NCBI RefSeq assembly: GCF_000347775.1
Contig: NZ_APAT01000021.1
Span: forward strand, 1-64,000
Origin: Marinobacter santoriniensis NKSG1
GTDB lineage: Bacteria; Pseudomonadota; Gammaproteobacteria; Pseudomonadales; Oleiphilaceae
Length of the DNA: 64,000 nt
Reading direction: 5' to 3'
Shown: in pieces, positions 43,157 through 53,312 of the stretch
How positions within the stretch are numbered: position 1 is the first letter of the stretch
How the letters are laid out: each line of letters starts with the position of its first letter
Translations under genes and position numbers: made by a program
Notes under the pieces: generated by a model
The model's input: only the letters and a program-made list of their open reading frames with translations
What the model was told of the DNA's origin: nothing
Databases searched by the model: none

Positions 43157-44109
43157 CGGTCTGAAGGGCCAAAAGACTTCCTGAACGTCCGATAGGCGGA
43201 GAAGACCTCCCACGGACTCTCGAAATGCGGGTAATGCCCAACGTTGCGCAGGCTGACCACATCGGGATTTTCAATCAGCTCCCGATAACGGGCGGCCATG
43301 GCACCACCGGACACCGGATCCGCCGCCCCCGAAATCAGTCTCATGGGCTGACGGGCATTCTGTAACGCACCCACCCAGCGATTCCGGTGACAGCGCCGTT
43401 CCTCCATGAACTGGATCAGGTGGTGCAGGATACCCCGGCCGTTGTTGTAGACGAGCAGGTGCCAGAAATCGTCCAGGTCCTGACGATCTGGTGGATTCTG
43501 GCTGCCGAACAGGCGTCTGAAATTATTTTCGAACACCCGACGTGTCAGGCCACGACTGATCAGACCGCCGAACCGACTGCGCAGGACTTTCTGGATAAAC
43601 AGCGGATTGTGGACCTCCGGGAAGAGGGCACCGTTGAGAAAACACACACTGCTGATCCGAAACGGCAGGCTGCCTTCCTGATCCCGCGCCAGCAGCTCCT
43701 GAACCACACTGCAACCATAATCATGGCCCATCAGATGAACGGCCTGAAGCCCCAGCCCATCGATCCAGCCCTGAACCAGATCGGCCTGATCCTCAATGCT
43801 GTAGCGGTAAGGGGAGGGTTTGTCGGAGAAGCCGAATCCCAGCATGTCCAGCGCAAAGACCGAATAATCCTGGGTCAGCATCGGCCAGATCCGGTTCCAG
43901 TCCCAGCTGGCAGTGGGAAAGCCGTGCAACAGCACCAGAGGATCGCCACTGCCCGCCATCCGACTGAAGATCGCATGCCCGCCATAGCTGAACCATTTGC
44001 TGTTTTCTTGCCATGCCTCGAGACTGCCCGCCCTGCTTCCACTGGCTGGCTTCGTCCTTCCGGTCATAACCTGTTCCATGCCTTTGCCCCGGCCTCCCTC
44101 TGGATCCAT
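43153..44109 (-). CDS. Alpha/beta hydrolase (haloalkane dehalogenase / epoxide hydrolase-like)
   Basis: A 318-residue alpha/beta hydrolase. The oxyanion segment is VLLHGFPTASWDWNRIW (about 58-74). The nucleophile elbow GHDYGCSV has Asp, as in epoxide hydrolases and haloalkane dehalogenases. A C-terminal histidine lies in NVGHYPHFESP. Substrate is unknown. Alternative starts at 44079 and 44067 are possible, since the first ATG lacks a clear ribosome site and the first ~30 residues look non-conserved. It overlaps the convergent cyclase gene by 4 bases. Confidence 0.82.
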   Translation of the reverse strand: MDPEGGRGKGMEQVMTGRTKPASGSRAGSLEAWQENSKWFSYGGHAIFSRMAGSGDPLVLLHGFPTASWDWNRIWPMLTQDYSVFALDMLGFGFSDKPSPYRYSIEDQADLVQGWIDGLGLQAVHLMGHDYGCSVVQELLARDQEGSLPFRISSVCFLNGALFPEVHNPLFIQKVLRSRFGGLISRGLTRRVFENNFRRLFGSQNPPDRQDLDDFWHLLVYNNGRGILHHLIQFMEERRCHRNRWVGALQNARQPMRLISGAADPVSGGAMAARYRELIENPDVVSLRNVGHYPHFESPWEVFSAYRTFRKSFGPSDR

Positions 44110-44273
44110 GAAACTCTATAGTAAAGCCTCTGCGCTCGCCAGAATGCCGAAGCGATTACATTAATTCCCGGTGTCGGTGGTCTTTTCCGGAAGTGCCGGC
44201 GTAAATCGTAGAGATGGCAGCCAAATTCCCTTAAGCTTTGACCCTGAAAAGAGACAGCCAACCGGATACCAAT

Positions 44274-44843
44274 ATGACCAAACTCCTTGACGACCTTGCC
44301 GGCCACTACCGGGCCATTATTGATGGACTCGGTGAAGATCCCGATCGGGAAGGTCTGCAGGACACGCCCCTGCGCGCGGCCAAAGCCATGCAGTTTCTCA
44401 CCCACGGGTACCAGCAGGATCTGAACGACCTGGTAAACGGAGCGGTGTTCGAGTCCGCCATGGACGAAATGGTGGTGGTCCAGGACATTGAACTCTACAG
44501 CATGTGCGAACACCACATGCTGCCGTTTATCGGCAAGTGCCACATCGCCTATCTGCCACAGGGCCGGGTTCTGGGCCTGTCCAAGTTCGCCCGGATCGTG
44601 GATATGTATGCCCGCCGCCTGCAGATCCAGGAGAACCTGACGCGCCAGATCGCCGAAGCCATTGAAAGCGTCACCAACGCCAAGGGGGTTGCTGTCGTCA
44701 TAGAAGCCCAGCATATGTGCATGATGATGCGCGGTGTCGAAAAGCAGAATTCCCGGATGAAAACATCCATGATGCTCGGTCAGTTCCGCAAATCCCAGGC
44801 TACCCGCACCGAGTTCCTCAACCTGATCAGCACCTATCGCTGA
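44274..44843 (+). CDS. folE: GTP cyclohydrolase I
   Basis: Converts GTP to 7,8-dihydroneopterin triphosphate, the first step of pterin synthesis. The 189-residue protein has the zinc site MCEHHMLPF (about 78-86), [20 protein letters not shown], and [12 protein letters not shown] with the second zinc cysteine. The ATG at 44274 is preferred to an upstream TTG and gives the usual length. FolX follows after 25 bases, so this copy probably feeds tetrahydromonapterin synthesis rather than only folate. Confidence 0.95.
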   Translation: MTKLLDDLAGHYRAIIDGLGEDPDREGLQDTPLRAAKAMQFLTHGYQQDLNDLVNGAVFESAMDEMVVVQDIELYSMCEHHMLPFIGKCHIAYLPQGRVLGLSKFARIVDMYARRLQIQENLTRQIAEAIESVTNAKGVAVVIEAQHMCMMMRGVEKQNSRMKTSMMLGQFRKSQATRTEFLNLISTYR

Positions 44844-44868
44844 TTGCCAAGGGTCAACCGGAGGTGAG

Positions 44869-45243
44869 ATGTCAGACGTAATTGGTCACCAGAACGCCAG
44901 GGTGCGCATCAAGGACCTTCTGCTTCGTGCCTACATCGGCATCAAGGAGGAGGAGATCAACAATCAACAGGATGTGCTGATCAATGTTGAACTCACCTAC
45001 GATGCCAGCGGTGCGATCCATCGGAACGAAATCGAAGCCGCTCTGAACTATCGCACCATCACCAAACAGATCATCCAACACGTGGATGGCAACCGGTTTG
45101 CGCTCCTCGAGCGACTGACCCACGAGGTATTGAGCATCGTCATGGAGCACGAAGCGGTCCAGTGGGCCCAGGTGGAAATCGACAAACCCCATGCGTTACG
45201 CTACGCGGAGTCCGTTTCCGTGTGCCTTGAGGCACATCGATAA
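44869..45243 (+). CDS. folX: Dihydroneopterin triphosphate 2'-epimerase
   Basis: A 124-residue FolB/FolX-fold enzyme that epimerises dihydroneopterin triphosphate to the monapterin form. It follows E. coli FolX closely in recalled sequence: [45 protein letters not shown] and [15 protein letters not shown]. The IGIKEEE and NYRTITK blocks favour FolX over FolB. GGAGG lies upstream of the ATG. It lies between folE and a CoA-binding protein gene. Confidence 0.93.
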   Translation: MSDVIGHQNARVRIKDLLLRAYIGIKEEEINNQQDVLINVELTYDASGAIHRNEIEAALNYRTITKQIIQHVDGNRFALLERLTHEVLSIVMEHEAVQWAQVEIDKPHALRYAESVSVCLEAHR

Positions 45244-45268
45244 TCCCCTGTCCGAAGGATCCCCGCGC

Positions 45269-45697
45269 ATGTCCGTCAAAGACCCAGAGCAGCTTCGCAC
45301 CATCCTTGAAAAGGTTCGCACCATTGCCCTGGTCGGGGCCAGCGAAAAAACCAACCGGCCATCGCACGAGGTTATGGAATTCCTGCAATCGAAGGGCTAC
45401 CGGATCATTCCGGTCAATCCAAGACTGGCCGGGAAGACCCTGCTGGGTGAGACCGTGGTGGCCGACCTCGCATCTCTCCCGGAACCGGTGGACATGGTGG
45501 AACTGTTTCTCGCGCCGGAACGCACGGACCCGGTGATCGATGCCGCGATCGAACAGAAGATACCGGTGGTCTGGATGCAGATTGGCGTGATCAATGAAAC
45601 CGGTGCGGCCCGGGCCGAAGAGGCCGGCCTGACGGTGGTCATGAATCGCTGCCCGAAGCAGGAAATACCCCGCCTGGGCGTTCAGACAGCCGCTTAA
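45269..45697 (+). CDS. CoA-binding domain protein (YccU-like)
   Basis: A 142-residue single Rossmann-like CoA-binding domain: TIALVGASEKTNRPSHEVME, then GYRIIPVNPRLAGKTLLGE and VVWMQIGVINETGAARAEEA. C-terminal VVMNRCPKQEIPRL is typical of the YccU group. The exact function is unknown. The ATG at 45269 is chosen because a longer frame runs back through folX. It is 25 bases after folX and likely in the same operon. Confidence 0.88.
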   Translation: MSVKDPEQLRTILEKVRTIALVGASEKTNRPSHEVMEFLQSKGYRIIPVNPRLAGKTLLGETVVADLASLPEPVDMVELFLAPERTDPVIDAAIEQKIPVVWMQIGVINETGAARAEEAGLTVVMNRCPKQEIPRLGVQTAA

Positions 45698-45708
45698 TCC
45701 CCTGCAGA

Positions 45709-45742
45709 CCGGGACAGGCATCACGAACCTTGCCACGTCCCG
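45709..45742 (+). terminator. Hairpin after the folE-folX group
   Basis: CCGGGAC (45709-45715) and GTCCCGG (45736-45742) can pair, with an inner GGCA/TGCC pair. It lies 12 bases after the stop codon but lacks a T-run, so a terminator role is uncertain. Confidence 0.35.
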
Positions 45743-45814
45743 GCCCCTCACCCTGTTCCACTTGCGGCACCCATGCCATAATCGCTCGACATAATCACAA
45801 GACTGGTCAGAGCC

Positions 45815-47110
45815 ATGGGGTTCCGTCGTAAATCCAGCAAACCGGCCGCTTCGGTGTCCGGTACAGTGTCTTCCGAAAACAGGCAGCCATCCCTGCATCG
45901 TGTCCGTCTGCCCGTGGATCTTCTGAAACCGGGTATGCGGGTCGTCAAACTCGATCGTCCGTGGACCGAAGTGCCCGTATTATTCCAGGGGTTCACCCTG
46001 GCGGATGATGCCCAGGCCCGTATCCTGCGCCAGCACTGCGAATGGGTGCTGGTGGAAGATGAAGAAGCGGCCCTGCACGCCGTCCTGGATGAAGTGGCCG
46101 ATCGGAAGGCACGCACCACGCGCCCCCTGAGTGAAACCCAACCTCTGGCGGAGGAACTGCCGCGCGCCCGGCAAGCCTGGAGCCGGACCCAGAACTTCGT
46201 CGAAAAAGTGACCCGCGACATCGAAGCCGGCAACGATCTGAACCTGGACGATGCCCGCCCCGTCCTGCAACAGTGTGTCGCCAGCATCAAGGCCAATGCC
46301 GGGGCCATGTTCTGGGTCAGTCGGATCAAGCACCGGGAGGCATATACTGCCGAGCACTGTCTGCGGGTAGCCATTTTTTCCATCGCCTTTGCGCGCTTCC
46401 TCGGCATGCCCGACGGTGACCTTGAGACGATCGGTGTCTGCGGCCTGTTGCACGACCTGGGCAAACTCCGGGTCCCGGATCACATTCTCAACAAGCCCGG
46501 CGCCCTGAGTCCGGATGAGTTCCGGATCATGCGCGAGCACACCAGTCATGGCTACGAGTTGCTGAAGGCTGATCAGGGCCTCGATCCGATTGTGGCCGAT
46601 GTGACACTGCATCACCATGAACGCATGGATGGCCGGGGTTACCCGCAACAACTGGCGGAGTGGCAGATCAGCCGGTTTGCGCGACTGATCTCCATTGTCG
46701 ATGCCTTCGATGCGATCACCAGTGACCGCTGCTACCGGGACGGGTTGCCCACGTCAGAAGCCATTCGTATCCTGTATCGGAACCGGGGGCAGCAGTTCGA
46801 CGCCGGCATGGTCGAGGCCTTTATCCGCATGATCGGGATTTACCCGGCTGGCAGTCTCGTGGAGCTCAATACCGGCGAAGTAGCGCTGGTGGTTGCCACC
46901 CATCCCGGACGCAAACTCTCCCCCCGGGTCGAAATTCTCCTGGATGCCCGGAAACAACCGGTCACGCCGCGGATCCTCGATCTCTCGGAGACATCTTCCG
47001 AGGATGGACACCAGCGGGAAATCGCCGGAGGCCTTCCCGACGGTGCCTATGGCATGTCTTTGGAGGACAGGATTCGTCAATTGACCAAAGACAATGCCTA
47101 TAATGTGTAA
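45815..47110 (+). CDS. HD-GYP domain c-di-GMP phosphodiesterase with DUF3391
   Basis: A 431-residue cytoplasmic protein. The N-terminal ~130 residues resemble DUF3391 (RVRLPVDLLKPGMRVVKLDR). The HD-GYP domain at about 180-350 has the metal-binding GLLHDLGKLRVPDHILNKPG. The signature HHHERMDGRGYP is complete, so c-di-GMP hydrolysis is expected. It lies directly upstream of the CHASE-GGDEF-EAL gene on the same strand with a 58-base gap, and may be co-transcribed with it. Confidence 0.92.
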   Translation: MGFRRKSSKPAASVSGTVSSENRQPSLHRVRLPVDLLKPGMRVVKLDRPWTEVPVLFQGFTLADDAQARILRQHCEWVLVEDEEAALHAVLDEVADRKARTTRPLSETQPLAEELPRARQAWSRTQNFVEKVTRDIEAGNDLNLDDARPVLQQCVASIKANAGAMFWVSRIKHREAYTAEHCLRVAIFSIAFARFLGMPDGDLETIGVCGLLHDLGKLRVPDHILNKPGALSPDEFRIMREHTSHGYELLKADQGLDPIVADVTLHHHERMDGRGYPQQLAEWQISRFARLISIVDAFDAITSDRCYRDGLPTSEAIRILYRNRGQQFDAGMVEAFIRMIGIYPAGSLVELNTGEVALVVATHPGRKLSPRVEILLDARKQPVTPRILDLSETSSEDGHQREIAGGLPDGAYGMSLEDRIRQLTKDNAYNV

Positions 47111-47168
47111 ACTTCAATCCTGTTCTGCCGTTAACCTGGCAGTTGTTCGACACACTGCGGGGTAGTCA

Positions 47169-49436
47169 GTGGATAAACCGGTCACGTCCAGCAGGACCCT
47201 TGCCAGGGCCCTACTCAGCCCAGCTTTTCCAGTACTCATCGCCGTGGTGTTCCTTGCGCTGGCTGCCGCCCTGCGGCTCGGGCTTGAAGACGAGGCTAAA
47301 AGTCAGGTTCAGGCCAACCTGGCCAACGAGAGCCAGGCCATGGCCACACTGCTGGAGCGGGAATTCCAGATTCACGCCGAGGCCATCGACCGGATGGCAT
47401 CGCGGATGACCATCGACCCCACCATGACCGAGTACCGCTGGCGCGCGGATGCCCGCAACTACCTCCAGGATTTCGGTGTTTACCAGGCCGTGGAGTGGAT
47501 CGACAAACACTTTGTCATCCAGTGGCTTGAGCCCCTGGCCGGCAACGAAAACGTCGTTGGCTACAACGTTGCCTTTTCGGAGAAACGTCGCAAGGCCCTC
47601 GAAGAAGCCCGGGAAACCGGCGCCTATGACATCTCTGATGTCATCAACCTGCGCCAGGGCGGCAAAGGCATGGTGATTTACGCGCCGGTCGGGCTTGGAG
47701 CCAGCAACCGGGGCTTTATCGCCGGTGTCTTCCGGATGCAGACCCTCGCCCAGCAGCTACTGGACAAGCGGGTGCTGACTAACTTTCTGATCGAAATCCG
47801 CAACGCAGGCCATCTCAGCTACACACTGAACCAGTCCGCCGACATCGATCCCGGATTTTCTTCCTCGTCGTCGGTCAATCTTCCGTCACTGGACTGGACA
47901 TTGACCCTCAAACCGACCCGGGCATGGGTCGAGCAGCAACAGAGCCCCTGGCCCTGGCTGACCTTCACCACCATGCTCTTTATGGGCCTGTTGACCAGCA
48001 TCACCACCGTCCTGGTCCAGCTCATCCTCAAGCGGAACCAGGCCTTGCTGAAGACCCGCCGGGAGCTGGAACAGGAAATCGACCAACGCAAAACCATGCA
48101 GCAGGATCTGGCCCGCCTGGAATCCACCGACACCCTGACCGGCCTCGCCAACCGTCGCTTCTTCATGGAGGATCTGGCCCATACGCTGAACATTGCCGAT
48201 CGTCAGATGCGTCAGGTGGCATTGATCATGATCGATCTGGACCGGTTCCAGATGCTGAACGACTCCCTCGGACACCAGTTCGGCGACGAACTGCTGATCA
48301 AGGTCTCCGAACGCCTCAACCAGCTCAGTGACGAACGAGTGCTGGTGGCCTACTCCGGCGGGGATGAATTCATGGTCTGCCAGCAGCAGCTCGAAGATAT
48401 CGACGATGTCATCAAACTACTGGGACAGATCAAACAGTGCTTTCACGATCCGTTCGTAGTTCAGGAGGAGGCCCACACCATCACAGCGACCATGGGTGTC
48501 GCGGTCTACCCGCAGAGTGGCCTGGATGCGGATACCCTGCTGCGAAACGCCGACATCGCGCTCTATCGGGCCAAGGATCAGGGCCGCAATACCTACCAGT
48601 TCTACACCGAGGGCATGCAGGACCGGGAAGTCATGCGACTGGAGCTGGACAAGGACCTCAGCAAGGCCCTGGCCAACGAAGAATTTGTACTCTATTACCA
48701 GCCCCAGCTGAACCTGGAGAATGGCGACATCAACAGCGTCGAAGCACTGATCCGCTGGCAGCATCCCCAACGGGGCCTGCTGTCGCCAATCGAATTCATT
48801 CCGCTGGCGGAAGAAAGCGGCCGGATTTCGGATATCGGACGCTGGGTTGTCATGGCGGCCTGCCGGCAACTGGCCCGGTGGAAAAATACCCCGTGCGAGA
48901 ACCTGCGCATTGCGGTGAACCTGTCAGGACGGGAACTGGATGACGAGTACCTGGTGGATCACATCCGCGATGCCCTGGCGAAAGAAAACCTGTCGCCGGA
49001 CCAGCTGGAAGTTGAACTGACCGAGGAAATCTTCATCGAGAACCTCGAGCGCAATCGAAACCAGCTCAACCGGCTTCGGGAGCTGGGCGTTCAGCTGGCC
49101 ATCGACGACTTTGGCGTCGGCTATTCCTCGCTTGCCTACCTGCGGGATTTCCCGGTGGACCTGTTGAAAATCGATCGCTCGTTCATCACCGAGGTCACCG
49201 AGCGTCACGACGACGCGGTGATTACCCGGGCGGTGATCAACCTGGCCCATAATCTCGGCATCCAGGTCATTGCCGAGGGTGTCGAAACCGACGGCCAGCT
49301 GAATTTCCTTCGCAACCATCGGTGCAATCTTGCCCAGGGCTACCTCATCAGCCGACCCCTACCCCCTGGCGATCTGGAACAAGCCCTGGCGGAAGGCATT
49401 CTTGTGACGGGGCTGCCCGAAGGCACCGGATTGTAA
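47169..49436 (+). CDS. CHASE-GGDEF-EAL bifunctional c-di-GMP enzyme
   Basis: A 755-residue membrane protein. TM1 is at about 20-38, a periplasmic CHASE domain at about 70-240 (VYQAVEWIDKHFVIQWLEP) and TM2 at about 265-285. The GGDEF domain has an intact SGGDEF but no RxxD inhibitory site. The EAL domain has VEALIRWQHP, ELTEEIF, IDDFGVGYSSLAYL and LLKIDRSFI, which are complete. Both synthesis and hydrolysis are possible. The start is a GTG; no nearer ATG gives a full TM1. Confidence 0.92.
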   Translation: MDKPVTSSRTLARALLSPAFPVLIAVVFLALAAALRLGLEDEAKSQVQANLANESQAMATLLEREFQIHAEAIDRMASRMTIDPTMTEYRWRADARNYLQDFGVYQAVEWIDKHFVIQWLEPLAGNENVVGYNVAFSEKRRKALEEARETGAYDISDVINLRQGGKGMVIYAPVGLGASNRGFIAGVFRMQTLAQQLLDKRVLTNFLIEIRNAGHLSYTLNQSADIDPGFSSSSSVNLPSLDWTLTLKPTRAWVEQQQSPWPWLTFTTMLFMGLLTSITTVLVQLILKRNQALLKTRRELEQEIDQRKTMQQDLARLESTDTLTGLANRRFFMEDLAHTLNIADRQMRQVALIMIDLDRFQMLNDSLGHQFGDELLIKVSERLNQLSDERVLVAYSGGDEFMVCQQQLEDIDDVIKLLGQIKQCFHDPFVVQEEAHTITATMGVAVYPQSGLDADTLLRNADIALYRAKDQGRNTYQFYTEGMQDREVMRLELDKDLSKALANEEFVLYYQPQLNLENGDINSVEALIRWQHPQRGLLSPIEFIPLAEESGRISDIGRWVVMAACRQLARWKNTPCENLRIAVNLSGRELDDEYLVDHIRDALAKENLSPDQLEVELTEEIFIENLERNRNQLNRLRELGVQLAIDDFGVGYSSLAYLRDFPVDLLKIDRSFITEVTERHDDAVITRAVINLAHNLGIQVIAEGVETDGQLNFLRNHRCNLAQGYLISRPLPPGDLEQALAEGILVTGLPEGTGL

Positions 49437-49487
49437 TCGCGACGCTCAGTCCCCACCATAGGCTCACACCCTGACGGCGATTCAGCT

Positions 49488-49802
49488 ATGGCATCAAACT
49501 ATCTTACTCCCGAACAGGACCGGCAGATTCGACGCTGGGAACGCTGGAACCGCAACTACTTCCTCGTGGCGTTCGTGGCGCTGGTGATTGTTCTTGTGTT
49601 CAGCAGTCAACTCGGTCTGTCCACCGGCGAGAGCTGGGGATCCCTGGGTGTGCTTCTGGCGGCCATTGTCGCGCCTATCATCGTATTGCAACTGCGTCTG
49701 CGCTGCCCTGCCTGCGGCCATCGAATCGGCTGGCAAGCCAAGCTGATGGCCCCCGACCAGTGCCAGGCCTGTGGCACCTTCCTGCGGGCCAGATCCCGAT
49801 AA
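49488..49802 (+). CDS. Small membrane protein with zinc-ribbon-like tail
   Basis: A 104-residue protein with two hydrophobic helices (about 25-42 and 50-67). A C-terminal CxxC...CxxC pair (CPACGHRIGW and CQACGTF) could bind zinc. It lies 51 bases after the EAL gene and before the copper regulator. Function unknown; no family was recognised. Confidence 0.6.
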   Translation: MASNYLTPEQDRQIRRWERWNRNYFLVAFVALVIVLVFSSQLGLSTGESWGSLGVLLAAIVAPIIVLQLRLRCPACGHRIGWQAKLMAPDQCQACGTFLRARSR

Positions 49803-49827
49803 CCCATTCCTTCCCCCGAAAAAACCT

Positions 49828-49859
49828 TTGACCTGTGAGTAGCTCACAGGTTTTATGCT
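49828..49859 (+). promoter_or_regulatory. MerR-type metal-responsive promoter and operator
   Basis: TTGACC (49828-49833) and TATGCT (49854-49859) are separated by 20 bases, longer than the normal 17. The spacer holds most of a perfect 9-bp inverted repeat, ACCTGTGAG-TAG-CTCACAGGT (49831-49851). This is the classic MerR-family layout, where the activator twists an overlong spacer. It lies 79 bases ahead of the merR-type gene and would drive the copper operon. Confidence 0.82.
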
Positions 49860-49937
49860 TTGGTCATGGGCCGGAATCCGTCGGAGTCCGGTCAGGCAAC
49901 GTTGGCCGCGAGCCAACCGATGACAAAGTGACCGAGC

Positions 49938-50399
49938 ATGAAAGTCAAAGAGATAGCAGATGCGGCCGGGGTCAAACCCGATACCGTCCGTTTTTACACC
50001 CGGGAAGGCCTGCTCAATCCGGCCCGGAACCCGGAGAACAATTACCAGCAATACGGTGCGGACGACCTGCGTCGGCTGAGGTTCGCCCGAAAGGCGCGTC
50101 AGCTCGGCTTCTCATTGCCGGAAATCCGCGACATCCTGGGCGAAGCGGACGAAAACCATTCTCCCTGCCCCATGGTCCGGGAAGTGTTCGAGCGACGCCT
50201 GGCTGACGTGGAACGGGAAATACGCGAGCTGGAACAGCTGCGGCAACGAATGCAAAACGCCCTGTCGGCCTGGAAGCAGATGCCGGACGGTACACCCGAC
50301 GGCCACACCATCTGTCGCCTGATCGAACACTGGGACGACGGCGCCGACGAACCATCAAGCGAATTCAAGGGGGACTGCTGTCATGACGGAGACCATTGA
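49938..50399 (+). CDS. MerR-family metal-responsive regulator (copper operon)
   Basis: A 153-residue MerR-family activator. The N-terminal HTH is [20 protein letters not shown], followed by the wing ([19 protein letters not shown]) and a long dimerization helix. Possible metal ligands are Cys77 (SPCPMV), Cys126 ([10 protein letters not shown]) and a CCHDGDH tail (Cys147-148). The CueR CxGxxxxxC loop is not present, so copper specificity is inferred from the neighbouring copA. It overlaps copA by 17 bases and lies behind a MerR-type promoter. Confidence 0.88.
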   Translation: MKVKEIADAAGVKPDTVRFYTREGLLNPARNPENNYQQYGADDLRRLRFARKARQLGFSLPEIRDILGEADENHSPCPMVREVFERRLADVEREIRELEQLRQRMQNALSAWKQMPDGTPDGHTICRLIEHWDDGADEPSSEFKGDCCHDGDH

Positions 50400-53190
50400 A
50401 CTCAGACCGGCCCTGTCCATCTCGGGCGCCTCCTGCCAGGGCTGTGCCCGGAAGATCCGGAATGCACTGGAGCCGTTGACCGGCGATACCGAGAGAGTCG
50501 ATGTCAACCTGGACGAACAGACTGTCGCTCTGCCGGAGGGGGTCGACCTTGAGGAAGCCGCCCGGATCGTGACCGAGACCGGATATCCCGCGGAACCGTT
50601 GCTCAAGGACGCCCTGTCTATCAGCGGTGCCTCCTGTCAGGGGTGCGCCAGGAAGATTCGCAATGCGCTGGAACCATTGACCGGAAGCACGGACCTGGTG
50701 AGCGTCAACCTCGAATCCCAAACCGTTGCATTGCCTTCAGGTGTCGACCTTGAAGATGCGGCCCGACGGGTCACGGACGCCGGTTATCCGGCGGAGCCGC
50801 TGGCCGGGAAATCGAGCCAGGCGGCATCCTGCTGCAGCACTGCCAAGAACGAGGAGCAGCCGGAAGGGGATCATGAATCCGAAAACCCCGAGCCCACACC
50901 CACAAGCACTCGCGACGATGCCGTTGCCGGAAAAGACAGCGGTGACCAGATCAGTCTGTCCGTAACCGGTGCCACCTGCGCCTCCTGCGTCAACACCATC
51001 GAGAAAGCGATGATGTCGGTGCCCGGCGTCACCCATGCCCATATGAACCTGGCAGACAATACCGCCACTGCGACCGGTCAGGCCGATCCGAACGCCCTGA
51101 CCGCTGCCATCGAAAGTGCGGGCTACGGCGCCAGTGTGATCGAAAACCCGGACGAAGCGGACGAACGCAAACAGATCGAGGACCGCAAACAGTACCGTTC
51201 ATTGCTGATCAAGATGGCGGTCAGTCTGTCTCTCGGTGTGGCGCTGATGATCTGGGGGCTGGCCGGAGATGCCATGACGGTGACCGCTGACAACCAGGGA
51301 ACCTGGCTTGGCCTGGGCACCCTCACATTGGTGGTTATGGCACTCACTGGCGGCCATTTCTATACCGGTGCCTGGAAGGCCTTCCGACACCACAACGCCA
51401 ACATGGATACGCTGATTGCCCTGGGTACCGGCACGGCCTGGCTCTATTCCATCGTGGTGGCCGCCGCGCCTGAATTGCTTCCCGAAATGGCCCGTCACCT
51501 CTACTTCGAAGCGTCCGTGATGATCATCGGCCTGATCAATCTGGGCCAGGCGCTGGAGTTGCGGGCCAAAGGCAAGACCTCCGAAGCCGTCCGCCGGCTG
51601 CTGGACCTTCGTGCGAAAACGGCCCGGGTGATCCGGGATGGCGAGGAAACCGATATTCCGGTGGAGCAGGTTCAGAAGGGTGATCGGATCCGTGTCCGCC
51701 CGGGCGAAAAGGTACCGGTGGACGGAACCATCGTTGAAGGACAGAGCCGCATCGACGAGAGCATGCTCACTGGTGAGCCCATGCCGGTCAGCAAACAGGT
51801 GGGTGATGATGTGTCCGCCGGGACCATGAACACCCATGGCTCCATTGTCTACGAGGCAACCAGGGTCGGCAGCGAAACCGCCCTCGCCCAGATCATCCAG
51901 CTGGTGAAGAAGGCGCAGGGATCCAAGCCGGCGATTGGCCGGCTGGCTGACCGGATTTCCTCGGTCTTCGTGCCCACCGTCATGATCATCGCCGTGGCAT
52001 CGGCGCTACTCTGGTACAACCTGGGGCCGGAACCGACCGTCGTACACATGATCGTGGCCGCTACCACCGTGCTGATCATCGCCTGTCCGTGCGCCCTGGG
52101 TCTGGCGACCCCGATGTCCGTCATGGTGGGGGTCGGCAAGGCCGCAGAGTATGGTGCCCTGATTCGCCAGGGCGATGCGCTTCAGACTGCGGGCAAGCTC
52201 GATCTGGTCATTCTCGACAAGACAGGAACGATTACCGAGGGGCATCCTGCCGTTACCCGTCTGCACTCCATCAATTGCGACGAGAACCGGCTTCTCGGAT
52301 TGGCAGCCGCGCTGGAGCAACATTCTGAACACCCGCTGGCAGAAGCCATCACGGCAAAAGCCAGCGAAAACGGGATTACCCCGGAAAAAGTAACCGACTT
52401 CGAGGCCATCAACGGTAAGGGTGTACAGGGCATCTTCGACGGTCATCGCCTCCGGCTGGGCAATCGCCGCTGGCTCGAGGATGAAGGCGTTTCGGTAGCA
52501 GCCTGCGACGAGGCCATCGACAGAATCACACAGGAAGCCGGAACTCCCCTGCTGTTGGCGCTGGGCGACAAAGCGCTGGGGGTTATCGGCGTGGCTGACG
52601 CCATCAAGGCCGATTCCCGCGCTGCCATTGAACGCCTGCACGCATCAGGAATCCGGGTCATGATGGTGACCGGCGATGTGGATGCAACGGCGAAAGCGAT
52701 CGCCGCGGAGGCCGGCATCGACGACTATCGGGCCGGTGTGCTGCCGGAAGACAAGGCCGAGGTGGTCAGTGAAATGCGCGGCAAGGGCTACACCGTCGCC
52801 ATGGTCGGTGATGGTATCAACGACGCGCCAGCTCTGGCTGCCGCCGACGTTGGCTTTGCCATTGGCACCGGCACCGACGTGGCCATCGAGAGCGCCGCCA
52901 TCACCCTGATGCGCGGGTCACTCCATGGGGTGCCCGATGCCATCGAGATTTCACGGGCGACCGTCCGGAACATCCACCAGAACCTGTTCGGCGCCTTTGC
53001 CTACAATACCCTGGGGATACCGGTAGCCGCCGGCCTGCTCTATCCAATCTGGGGCATCCTGCTGAATCCGATTCTGGCCGGGGCCGCCATGTCATTGTCA
53101 TCGGTGACGGTTGTCACCAATGCCAACCGTCTCCGGCTGTTCCGAACCAGCCGGACACCGACAAGCCACCCGACAGAGGAGCGGAACTGA
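50383..53190 (+). CDS. copA: Copper-exporting P1B-type ATPase with three HMA domains
   Basis: A 935-residue heavy-metal ATPase. Two almost identical N-terminal HMA domains ([20 protein letters not shown] at about 12 and 79) and a third one ([15 protein letters not shown], about 195) precede eight helices. Diagnostic motifs are [17 protein letters not shown] (the Cu(I) CPC site), [18 protein letters not shown] and [10 protein letters not shown]. It should pump Cu(I) out of the cytoplasm. The start ATG lies inside the regulator gene. A very small gene begins at its last base. Confidence 0.95.
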   Translation: MTETIELRPALSISGASCQGCARKIRNALEPLTGDTERVDVNLDEQTVALPEGVDLEEAARIVTETGYPAEPLLKDALSISGASCQGCARKIRNALEPLTGSTDLVSVNLESQTVALPSGVDLEDAARRVTDAGYPAEPLAGKSSQAASCCSTAKNEEQPEGDHESENPEPTPTSTRDDAVAGKDSGDQISLSVTGATCASCVNTIEKAMMSVPGVTHAHMNLADNTATATGQADPNALTAAIESAGYGASVIENPDEADERKQIEDRKQYRSLLIKMAVSLSLGVALMIWGLAGDAMTVTADNQGTWLGLGTLTLVVMALTGGHFYTGAWKAFRHHNANMDTLIALGTGTAWLYSIVVAAAPELLPEMARHLYFEASVMIIGLINLGQALELRAKGKTSEAVRRLLDLRAKTARVIRDGEETDIPVEQVQKGDRIRVRPGEKVPVDGTIVEGQSRIDESMLTGEPMPVSKQVGDDVSAGTMNTHGSIVYEATRVGSETALAQIIQLVKKAQGSKPAIGRLADRISSVFVPTVMIIAVASALLWYNLGPEPTVVHMIVAATTVLIIACPCALGLATPMSVMVGVGKAAEYGALIRQGDALQTAGKLDLVILDKTGTITEGHPAVTRLHSINCDENRLLGLAAALEQHSEHPLAEAITAKASENGITPEKVTDFEAINGKGVQGIFDGHRLRLGNRRWLEDEGVSVAACDEAIDRITQEAGTPLLLALGDKALGVIGVADAIKADSRAAIERLHASGIRVMMVTGDVDATAKAIAAEAGIDDYRAGVLPEDKAEVVSEMRGKGYTVAMVGDGINDAPALAAADVGFAIGTGTDVAIESAAITLMRGSLHGVPDAIEISRATVRNIHQNLFGAFAYNTLGIPVAAGLLYPIWGILLNPILAGAAMSLSSVTVVTNANRLRLFRTSRTPTSHPTEERN

Positions 53191-53303
53191 TGGAAACCCT
53201 ACTGGTCAATGCCGGAGGCGCACTGCTGATTGGCACCATCGTCTGGTGGTTCTGGCTCTCCGGCTCACAATCAGACAAAACCGAAGAACATCAACATCAT
53301 TGA
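53190..53303 (+). CDS. 37-residue membrane peptide with His-rich tail
   Basis: A very short gene whose ATG shares its A with the TGA stop of copA (TGATG), implying translational coupling, with GAGGAGCGG upstream. The peptide starts METLLVN and has one helix (GGALLIGTIVWWFWLSG). It ends with a polar tail, TEEHQHH. In related genomes cupredoxin-domain proteins begin with a similar METLLVN..WWFW anchor (recollection), so this may be a trimmed relative that keeps only the anchor and a copper-binding tail. The DUF411 gene follows after nine bases. Expression is inferred from position and ribosome site only. Confidence 0.65.
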   Translation: METLLVNAGGALLIGTIVWWFWLSGSQSDKTEEHQHH

Positions 53304-53312
53304 GACATCACT

